Assembly: GCA_040901865.1 (NCBI GenBank)
Contig: JBBDYD010000209.1
Coordinates: 1-11,121, forward strand
Source: JBBDYD01 sp040901865
GTDB taxonomy: Bacteria > Bacteroidota > Ignavibacteria > UBA10030
Direction of reading: 5' to 3'
DNA: 11,121 bases
Under the pieces are notes generated by a model, which worked only from the letters and a program-made list of their open reading frames with translations, had not been told where the DNA came from and did no database searches. Position numbers and translations under genes: made by a program. Shown one piece after another: positions 6,571 to 11,121 of the stretch (position 1 is its first letter; every line of letters begins with the position of its first letter).

Positions 6571-7077
6571 ATGAGTGCTCTTCAACGAGTGCTGAGTGTC
6601 GTTGTTGCCGTCGTTGTTTTGGGATCGTTCCAGGAGTCCAGCGCCCAAAGCAATCGAATGACCGATCGGTTGGGGTTTCATGTGGGATTACTCGGGGATC
6701 CGTTTCCGACGGTGGTCGGAATCAATGCAAACTATAATGTCCTGGACTTTCTCCGCGCAAGCGCAGGATACGGCACTGTCACCTCGGAGGGTTTGACAGC
6801 CTCGACGTTTGGATTTGGCGTAAGGGGGATGATTCCCGACTGGAACTTTACCCCGGTTGTAGGGCTTAGCTGGGCGACAGTCTCGGTGACGGTGTCTGGC
6901 GTAGCGATCGGTGATTTATATGGGTTCACGGTAAGCGGCAGTCATCTGTACGCGACGTTTGGTTTTGACTGGCAAACCGGAGCGGGATTTAATCTCGGTG
7001 CCGGATATAACCTGTCATTGAAACCCAAGGTAGGCGGACTCCCGTACGTAAATCTCGGCTACTATTTTGCCATTTAG
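6571..7077 (+). CDS. Small exported outer-membrane barrel-like protein
   Basis: 168 residues. A signal peptide (about 1-25, ending SSA before Gln26) precedes a mature part of about 143 residues. That part is made of strand-like, Gly/aromatic-rich segments: LGFHVGLLG, VVGINANYNV, FLRASAGYGTV, TFGFGVRGMI, FTPVVGLSWATV, HLYATFGFDW, GFNLGAGYNLSL and a terminal YVNLGYYFAI. This pattern, with aromatic residues near the C-terminus, suits an 8-stranded outer-membrane barrel of the OmpA/OmpW-like size class, but I recognise no specific family. AGGAGG at 6561-6566, 4 nt before the ATG, supports the start. It has its own promoter and terminator, so it looks monocistronic. It shares fold style but no obvious sequence with the barrel-like gene at 4565. 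Confidence 0.75.
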   Translation: MSALQRVLSVVVAVVVLGSFQESSAQSNRMTDRLGFHVGLLGDPFPTVVGINANYNVLDFLRASAGYGTVTSEGLTASTFGFGVRGMIPDWNFTPVVGLSWATVSVTVSGVAIGDLYGFTVSGSHLYATFGFDWQTGAGFNLGAGYNLSLKPKVGGLPYVNLGYYFAI

Positions 7078-7099
7078 CAACTCCTTGTAAGCCGATCAG

Positions 7100-7131
7100 A
7101 AACCCGGGATGTTCCCCGGGTTTTTGTTTTT
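7100..7131 (+). terminator. Rho-independent terminator after the small barrel gene
   Basis: AAACCCGGG at 7100-7108 pairs with CCCGGGTTT at 7115-7123 (9 bp) around a 6-base loop. The T-tract runs to 7131 with one G. It begins 22 bp after the stop codon. Confidence 0.9.
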
Positions 7132-7151
7132 AGGTCATCATTCGTTATTAT
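7123..7151 (+). promoter_or_regulatory. Possible promoter of the phosphoesterase gene, overlapping the upstream terminator
   Basis: TTTG at 7123-7126, inside the terminator T-tract, is followed after 19 bases by TATTAT at 7146-7151. The spacing is that of the Bacteroidota consensus, but the downstream element is closer to a sigma-70 -10 box. A start near 7158 gives a short leader before the ATG at 7178. Tentative. Confidence 0.35.
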
Positions 7152-7177
7152 GAAAAACGGGAATCATCCTCGTATCC

Positions 7178-7879
7178 ATGAAATTCGCGATCATCTCCGA
7201 TATCCATGCCAACCTGGAGGCCCTTTCAAAGGCCCTTGAGGCCATCGAGAAGGAGGCGGTCGACAAGGTTCTTTGCCTGGGGGACGTTGTCGGCTACGGA
7301 GCAAATCCCAATGAGTGTGTCGAGCTTGTGCGCGAACGCTGTTCTGTGGTCTTGCTTGGGAACCACGATCTTGCCGCAGTAGATCTTTCCGTCGCGGAGT
7401 CCTTTACCGAGAATGCAAGGGTCGCTGCCCACTGGACATCCCAGGAACTGACTCCCGCGAACAAGGATTTTCTCAAAGGTCTTCCCTATACCGCCGTTGT
7501 CGAAGGCGCCTTGCTTGTTCATTCCTCGCCTTACGAACCGGAAGAATGGCATTATATTATTTCGGAATATGACGCGCGTGGGGTGTTTCCTCACTTCAAT
7601 GAACCGATTTGCTTTATCGGCCATTCGCATGTGGCGGGAATTTTTGCAGAAACTTCTTCGAATCAGAACGTGCGTCGCGGCGAGCGTTTCATTGTGAATG
7701 TCGGGAGCATCGGGCAGCCCCGCGACAGAAATCCGGATCTCAGCTTCGGGATCTTTGATTCATCACGATGGGAATACAGGAACGTCCGGTGGGCGTATGA
7801 TGCAGAAGGTGCCGCGCGACAAATTCAGGAAGCAGGATTACCGCTGGCGCTTGCAGAACGGATTTTGCGGGGAGTGTAA
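7178..7879 (+). CDS. Metallophosphoesterase, YfcE/MJ0936-like calcineurin superfamily
   Basis: 233 residues, complete. All the metal-binding blocks of calcineurin-like phosphoesterases are present in order: SDIHAN (Asp8, His10), GDVVGYG (Asp36), GNHD (Asn62, His63), VHSSP (His115) and GHSH (His149, His151). The later NVGSIGQPRDRNP block is typical of the YfcE/MJ0936 subfamily, which holds two metal ions and hydrolyses phosphodiesters or phosphomonoesters; the in vivo substrate is usually unknown. It lacks a signal peptide, so it is cytoplasmic. No clear Shine-Dalgarno precedes the ATG; the start is set by MKFAIISDIH, where the catalytic strand begins at the N-terminus as in the family. Its TAA directly abuts the TAA of the convergent anti-sigma gene, with no terminator between them. 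Confidence 0.92.
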   Translation: MKFAIISDIHANLEALSKALEAIEKEAVDKVLCLGDVVGYGANPNECVELVRERCSVVLLGNHDLAAVDLSVAESFTENARVAAHWTSQELTPANKDFLKGLPYTAVVEGALLVHSSPYEPEEWHYIISEYDARGVFPHFNEPICFIGHSHVAGIFAETSSNQNVRRGERFIVNVGSIGQPRDRNPDLSFGIFDSSRWEYRNVRWAYDAEGAARQIQEAGLPLALAERILRGV

Positions 7880-8704
7880 TTACTTCGCGGTCAGGACGGC
7901 GAGCATTTGGTCCTTGTTCATCGTGGAAACGGCGGCACAGAGGGTTTCGTCGACGGTCCAGAGAACTACGTTGCAATCTTGATGCTCGGGATCTGTGTAC
8001 CAGCCGGTTTCAGCAAGAGATTTCCTCGCGGCCTCCGGTAAACTGAAAGTGGATCCGCGGAGGGCCGCGTTCTTGTTGACCTCGTACACGTAGAGAATGT
8101 CGTTTCCGCGTTTGTACATGATGTGCGCCTGCTTGACCCCGTCATACGTATCGGAAATCGCCCCGTACCAATCGCAACTGTCGTCCACGGGAATGCTCAC
8201 CGCAAAATCCATCCCCTGCTCTTTAAAATACGCCACCACGATGTCCGGATAACACGCGATCATTGAAGGTTTCAGGTCGCCGTTGCGAATAAGCGCAAAA
8301 TTCTGCACGGATCGATTAATAACATCGTTGGCAGACGTATGGGCATAGTCGTCGTCGTTGAGGGCCGTTGGAATGTTCAGAAGGACAATCAGCAGCACTA
8401 CGGCCGCGCCTGCAGAGATGGCTGGGATCAATCTGTTTCCCGGAATCAGCGCTCTCAAAGAAAATCCTGGAGGTGCCAAAGCTTCCCGATCAAGAGCCGC
8501 AACAACAGCGGCGCGGACGTGATCCGGCGTCGCGGATTTCTTGAGTTTTGTGGAGACGATTTGTTTTGCCAGGAGTTGGAGTTCGTATTCGCTGCGGCAG
8601 GGTGCGCACAACTTCAGGTGGGTGAAAACAGCCGAATGGAGATCGTCCGGCAGGTGACGATCGACAGCATCGACAAGATGGTGATGTGTTTCGTTACAGT
8701 TCAA
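7880..8704 (-). CDS. Zinc-finger membrane anti-sigma factor
   Basis: 274 residues from the preferred TTG at 8704; a GTG at 8716 would add four. GGAGAG (8714-8709 on this strand) lies 4 nt before the TTG. No Shine-Dalgarno precedes the GTG, and MNC is a typical N-terminus for this family. The cytoplasmic part carries a zinc anti-sigma (ZAS-like) motif: Cys3, then His29-x3-Cys33-x2-Cys36. One transmembrane segment follows (about 92-112, IPAISAGAAVVLLIVLL). The C-terminal domain of about 160 residues would be periplasmic and holds four cysteines (151, 177, 244, 256). Such proteins hold an ECF sigma factor at the membrane until a signal triggers release. The gene directly follows the sigma gene (29 bp), the usual partner order. 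The four outer cysteines hint at a disulfide or redox input, which is inference. Its stop abuts the convergent phosphoesterase stop. Confidence 0.85.
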   Translation of the reverse strand: MNCNETHHHLVDAVDRHLPDDLHSAVFTHLKLCAPCRSEYELQLLAKQIVSTKLKKSATPDHVRAAVVAALDREALAPPGFSLRALIPGNRLIPAISAGAAVVLLIVLLNIPTALNDDDYAHTSANDVINRSVQNFALIRNGDLKPSMIACYPDIVVAYFKEQGMDFAVSIPVDDSCDWYGAISDTYDGVKQAHIMYKRGNDILYVYEVNKNAALRGSTFSLPEAARKSLAETGWYTDPEHQDCNVVLWTVDETLCAAVSTMNKDQMLAVLTAK

Positions 8705-8733
8705 CGTTCTCTCCACGTGAAGCGTTTTAGCAA

Positions 8734-9330
8734 TTAATCGTTTGGCACGATTCCTTGTTTTTTTGCGTATTCAAAGAGCTGTCCCTGGAGCAATTTTCTT
8801 CCACGGTGAAGGCGCGAGCGCACAGTGCCGATGGGTCGATCGATAAACTCTGCAATCTCTTCGTATGTCAGACCTTCGATATCACACAAAATCACGACTG
8901 TACGAAAATCCTCCGGAATACTCTCCAGGGCTTTCGCTACTTCATCTCCCAAGAGGTTTCCGAAGAGCTTTTCCTGAAGGTCATTCGTGTCTTTGTATTC
9001 TGCACGGATGGAATTGTAAAAATTCTCGACGTCCCCGTAATCAACCTTGTCCGGTTCCTTCGATTCCTTCCGGTAACGGTTGATGTACGAATTTTTCATG
9101 ATCCGGAACAACCACGCCCGGATATTCGTACCCTTTTCGTATTTGTCCCAAAAACGGAATGCTTTGAGGAACGTCTCCTGAAGGAGATCACGGGCATCGT
9201 CTTTGTTGCCCGTGGTACGCAGCGCGTAGTTATAGAGAATATCCGAATGAGGCAGAGCCTCTTTTTGGAAATCCTCCTGCTTTCGACGCGTGGAACCCGG
9301 AACGACCGCCGCGAGTAACACTGGGATCAT
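8734..9330 (-). CDS. ECF-family RNA polymerase sigma factor
   Basis: 198 residues. Sigma region 2 spans about residues 27-90, with DARDLLQETFLKAFRFWDKY (45-64), the tryptophan-containing RAWLFRIMKNSYINRYRK stretch (71-88), and a typical acidic linker after it. Region 4 spans about 128-182, with LESIPEDFRTVVILCDIEG (135-153), then a helix-turn-helix YEEIAEFIDRPIGTVRSRLHRGRKLL (156-181). There is no region 1.1 or 3, which defines an extracytoplasmic-function sigma factor. It directs polymerase to a stress or signal regulon and is held by the anti-sigma factor encoded just downstream. The ATG at 9330 has a weak GAAGAAGG upstream. The first 17 residues are poorly conserved-looking, so a later start (for example GTG at 9321) cannot be excluded. 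A candidate self-activated promoter lies upstream at 9409-9438. Confidence 0.93.
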   Translation of the reverse strand: MIPVLLAAVVPGSTRRKQEDFQKEALPHSDILYNYALRTTGNKDDARDLLQETFLKAFRFWDKYEKGTNIRAWLFRIMKNSYINRYRKESKEPDKVDYGDVENFYNSIRAEYKDTNDLQEKLFGNLLGDEVAKALESIPEDFRTVVILCDIEGLTYEEIAEFIDRPIGTVRSRLHRGRKLLQGQLFEYAKKQGIVPND

Positions 9331-9408
9331 GAGTCGCCTTCTTCCTTCTGCACCAGTCTGAATCCCCCGGTCATCCGCTCAGCGGAAGAGCGACGAGGCG
9401 GCCTGCAC

Positions 9409-9438
9409 TTTGAACAGGGAATTGCCCTGACAAGTTCC
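9409..9438 (-). promoter_or_regulatory. Candidate ECF (sigma-E-like) promoter of the sigma/anti-sigma operon
   Basis: On the minus strand, GGAACTT (9438-9432) is a perfect sigma-E-type -35 element. TTCAAA (9414-9409) follows after 17 bases and could be the -10. A leader of about 70-80 nt would precede the sigma ATG at 9330. Most ECF sigma factors activate their own operon, so the position is right. The -10 match and spacing are only approximate. Confidence 0.45.
9415..9429. promoter_or_regulatory. Inverted repeat CAGGG-N5-CCCTG in the promoter spacer
   Basis: A perfect 5-bp inverted repeat with a 5-bp centre lies entirely between the candidate -35 and -10 of the ECF promoter. It could be a repressor or activator half-site pair, or chance. 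Confidence 0.3.
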
Positions 9439-9562
9439 ATCGATATCGGCTCAAAAAGCAGGTAAAAGCCCTGAAGGGGAAGAACGTCAGAAAGAAATTA
9501 CAAAATACAAAAAACCCTCAAGGGGTGCAATGACGTGAAAATCCGATGGTCGTGTTAGCGCC

Positions 9563-9631
9563 TCCTTTGCGCACTTTGCGGTTATTCTTTAACCGCGAAG
9601 ACCGCAAAGAAGACGCAAAGAACGCAAAGGA
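9563..9631. repeat. Quasi-palindromic CGCAAAG-type repeat element
   Basis: The left arm (9563-9584) contains CCTTTGCG and TTTGCGGTTA. After five bases, the right arm (9590-9631) contains TAACCGC, then CCGCAAAG, ACGCAAAG and ACGCAAAGG. The reverse complement of the left arm matches both ends of the right arm (TAACCGC and GCAAAGGA), with extra CGCAAAG-like units in the middle. It is noncoding and would fold into a hairpin if transcribed. Confidence 0.8.
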
Positions 9632-9654
9632 AGAACAGTTCTTTATCGAAAATC

Positions 9655-10884
9655 TTAAGGATGCCGCTTGCGGTTCAGAAGGTCGTCGACGGCTTGTTTG
9701 GGCATGCTTTTTTGAAGTTCAATGTCGGTCGAGTCGAACACCATCCCGGCACAATCAATATCCTGATAGGCGGCCATCGTGCTCAGATCACCCAGGTCCA
9801 TAATTTTCGCCATTACAATAATCTGCCCCGTCGAATCCCGCTCTTCTTCCACATTGATCCCAACGTCAACCGTGAGTGCAAGGACAGACTGCGAGGGTCG
9901 AAATGTGGCTCCCCGAAGTATGATATCATACATGTTTTTCCCGTTGAACGGGAGGGTTTCGTAGAGGGGAACGTCTGCCTTGTCGTAATCCTTTTTTGCA
10001 ATGGACATCATGGCGGAGAGAAGGGCAATGAAGTTCGCCTTTCTCAAATGCATTTTTTCCGGATCGCCCGGCCATCCGCCGGATTCGATCAGAATCGTAC
10101 TCGTGCCCCATTTCTGAACGTTGTCTCCGAACGCGCGGGGCTCAAAAGTGTCATCGTACCGTGTCACGTGACCAGGAACGAACTTTTGGAGGGCTTCCGT
10201 GATCCGGGCAGCAACCTGTTTGGCTTTGGCGCGCACGGTATTGTCGGATTTCTCATCGTCCATGGCAGGGGCAAGCAATCCAATTGCTGCCACATCCTTC
10301 GACTGGCCTACCGTGTAGCGATGATCCTGATCATGCAGATTAAAGCCGAATTCCGGCTCGTGGCGATCGCGAATTGTCTTGAGCAACTGTGCTTCCGGCG
10401 TCGCGAGCCGCAGAGCGTCCCTGTTCATATCCACGAATTGTGCAGTTCGTCGCTGGAAGCGCTCGGCACCGTCAGGGTTGATCATCGGGATGATGAGAAG
10501 GGTCAGGTTCTGGCGAATTGCCTGACTCACGGGATGGTCGGGTGCATTCGAGAAGAAACTCAGGAGATCGATCAGTGCCATGGTCGCAGTTGGTTCATCC
10601 CCATGCATTTGTGACCAGAAGAGGATCTTTACCGGCCCATTTCCAAGCGTATAGATCAAAATGCTTCGCCCTTCCGCCGAAGTGCCAATTGTTTTGGTAG
10701 TAAAAGCTCCCTTTTGTGAAAGCGGCTGAATCCAGCCGAGCATCTGGTTCTGAGTGAACCGGCGGGAGGTGATGGCGTTGATCTTGTGCCGGTCATGGAT
10801 GGCAGAGTAATCGTCCGGGTTTTTCATCTGGGCTTCGAGGGTGTCAGCAGTAATGATGAGAAAAATAGGGAGCAAGAGTTTCAT
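9655..10884 (-). CDS. Exported M14-family zinc carboxypeptidase
   Basis: 409 residues from the preferred ATG at 10884. This start gives a clean signal peptide, MKLLLPIFLIITADTLEAQ; a TTG at 10920 would put 12 residues before it. The M14 catalytic set is visible: QMHGDEP (zinc ligands His94 and Glu97), IIPMINPDGA (131-140), DMNRD (substrate-binding Asn154-Arg155 pair), NLHDQ (third zinc ligand His183) and TILIESGG (general base Glu266). It is probably a periplasmic or secreted metallocarboxypeptidase that trims peptides or peptidoglycan stems. The last hundred residues lie outside the catalytic core and may be an accessory domain. No Shine-Dalgarno is apparent. It is divergent from the gene beginning at 11087 and reads towards the sigma operon, which is transcribed in the same direction about 320 bp further on. 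Confidence 0.88.
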   Translation of the reverse strand: MKLLLPIFLIITADTLEAQMKNPDDYSAIHDRHKINAITSRRFTQNQMLGWIQPLSQKGAFTTKTIGTSAEGRSILIYTLGNGPVKILFWSQMHGDEPTATMALIDLLSFFSNAPDHPVSQAIRQNLTLLIIPMINPDGAERFQRRTAQFVDMNRDALRLATPEAQLLKTIRDRHEPEFGFNLHDQDHRYTVGQSKDVAAIGLLAPAMDDEKSDNTVRAKAKQVAARITEALQKFVPGHVTRYDDTFEPRAFGDNVQKWGTSTILIESGGWPGDPEKMHLRKANFIALLSAMMSIAKKDYDKADVPLYETLPFNGKNMYDIILRGATFRPSQSVLALTVDVGINVEEERDSTGQIIVMAKIMDLGDLSTMAAYQDIDCAGMVFDSTDIELQKSMPKQAVDDLLNRKRHP

Positions 10885-10952
10885 CTGGGATGATGTTATG
10901 ATCGGCTTGGATAAACGCAATAATTCATCGGAAAATCAATAACACCTTGAGC

Positions 10953-10973
10953 GGGAGGTTTAGTCATGCTCCC
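10953..10973. promoter_or_regulatory. Inverted repeat GGGAG-N11-CTCCC
   Basis: A 5-bp inverted repeat lies 8 bp upstream of the -35 element at 10981. Its right half belongs to TGCTCCC (10967-10973), which recurs exactly at 11019-11025, downstream of the -10. It is a possible operator element for the gene at 11087. Confidence 0.3.
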
Positions 10974-10980
10974 CGTCATA

Positions 10981-11009
10981 TTGACATTACATGGGGCGTT
11001 CTTTATATT
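10981..11009 (+). promoter_or_regulatory. Near-consensus sigma-70 promoter for the gene at 11087
   Basis: A perfect TTGACA (10981-10986), a 17-bp spacer and TATATT (11004-11009) make this the best sigma-70 match in the window. Transcription starting near 11016 gives a leader of about 70 nt. A second pair, TTGACA (11045-11050) with TATTTA (11068-11073), also has a 17-bp spacer, but would start inside the ribosome site. Confidence 0.7.
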
Positions 11010-11018
11010 GGCGGCACC

Positions 11019-11038
11019 TGCTCCCAGTGTACGGAGCA
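11019..11038. promoter_or_regulatory. Inverted repeat TGCTCC-N8-GGAGCA at the transcript start
   Basis: A perfect 6-bp inverted repeat just downstream of the predicted start site. It could be a 5'-end mRNA hairpin or a repressor site. TGCTCCC here repeats the copy at 10967-10973, so the two flank the promoter 52 bp apart. Confidence 0.4.
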
Positions 11039-11086
11039 CGACTTTTGACAAATTTCTTCATTCTTCTTATTTAGGGAGAACCTTCA

Positions 11087-11121
11087 ATGTCGGATATTTC
11101 GCTGGATGCGCTCGGAATGGT
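11087..11121 (+). CDS. Partial CDS, probable bacterial microcompartment (BMC) shell protein start
   Basis: Only 11 codons and two bases are visible before the window ends, reading MSDISLDALGM followed by GT, which starts a valine codon. AGGGAG at 11073-11078 lies 8 nt before the ATG. A near-consensus promoter is upstream, so a real, well-expressed gene is likely. The DALGMV segment matches the conserved first strand of BMC-domain (PduA/EutM/CcmK-like) shell proteins, which typically continue with E-T-[RK]-G-L. These proteins tile into the shell of protein organelles that enclose aldehyde-producing pathways. The identification rests on very few residues and is an inference. If right, a BMC operon extends rightwards beyond the window. 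Confidence 0.5.
   Translation, partial: MSDISLDALGM

Larger units (their letters stand above)
9331..9654. other. Gene-free region between the sigma factor and M14 peptidase genes, 324 bp
   Basis: No convincing coding frame on either strand. It carries the upstream region of the sigma gene (candidate ECF promoter and inverted repeat, 9409-9438) and the CGCAAAG quasi-palindrome (9563-9631). A short ACCC/GGGT hairpin near 9514-9526 with a T-tract on the minus strand is a weak terminator candidate for the peptidase gene. Nothing else recognisable was seen. Confidence 0.65.

Noticed and set aside
8755..9318. Long plus-strand open frame (187 codons) opposite the ECF sigma gene
   Set aside because: The minus strand encodes clear sigma regions 2 and 4. 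The plus frame is an antisense shadow with no start signal.
9509..9526. Hairpin ACCC/GGGT followed by six T on the minus strand, as a terminator for the M14 gene
   Set aside because: The stem is only 4 bp on that strand and lies about 130 bp past the stop, so it is too weak to annotate as a terminator.
9546..9803. Plus-strand frame containing NREDRKEDAKNAKEEQ
   Set aside because: It is a translation of the CGCAAAG repeat that then runs antisense into the M14 gene. Such repeat-derived frames are a common annotation artefact.
9661..10614. Long plus-strand open frame (317 codons) opposite the M14 peptidase gene
   Set aside because: It is the antisense of a gene with all M14 catalytic motifs. 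Its product shows no recognisable domain and is Cys/His/Arg-rich in the manner of antisense frames.

Overview
The window (roughly half GC by eye) looks like a chromosomal stretch from the Bacteroidota/Ignavibacteriota side of the FCB group, probably from an environmental genome. The signs are several lipobox or Sec-exported envelope proteins, two small outer-membrane barrel-like proteins, one promoter that fits the Bacteroidota TTG-N19-TAnnTTTG pattern, frequent weak or absent Shine-Dalgarno sites, and intergenic low-complexity repeats. The taxonomic call is inference. No IS element, phage gene, CRISPR array, tRNA or rRNA was seen.

Layout. (1) 2-1428, plus strand: a two-gene unit for extracytoplasmic thiol chemistry, a stand-alone DsbD-alpha-like protein followed by a single-N-terminal-Cys redoxin, closed by a strong terminator. 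(2) 1664-2887, plus: a six-bladed NHL-repeat lipoprotein. (3) 3069-4202, minus: a lipoprotein-type aldose 1-epimerase (GalM family), flanked on both sides by the same 8-bp GAGTATAT tandem repeat. (4) 4203-4564: a gene-free stretch with three different short-repeat families, then a promoter. (5) 4565-7077, plus: an exported barrel-like protein, a YghZ-type aldo/keto reductase, and a second small barrel-like protein; terminators follow the two barrel genes. (6) 7178-7879, plus: a YfcE/MJ0936-like metallophosphoesterase whose stop codon directly abuts that of an oppositely oriented pair. (7) 7880-9330, minus: an ECF sigma factor followed by its zinc-finger, membrane-spanning anti-sigma factor, with a possible self-regulated promoter upstream. 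(8) 9331-9654: a gene-free stretch with a quasi-palindromic CGCAAAG-type repeat. (9) 9655-10884, minus: an exported M14-family zinc carboxypeptidase. (10) 10885-11121: a divergent intergenic region with a near-consensus sigma-70 promoter and hairpin or operator-like repeats. It leads into a gene cut by the window edge after 11 codons. Its visible start (ending DALGMV) resembles bacterial microcompartment (BMC) shell proteins.

Functionally, most of the window is envelope and periplasm biology: thiol redox, surface lipoproteins, sugar mutarotation, peptide trimming and an envelope-stress type sigma/anti-sigma pair. The most interesting lead is at the right edge, where a BMC locus may begin. The second is the set of intergenic repeat families recurring through the window.
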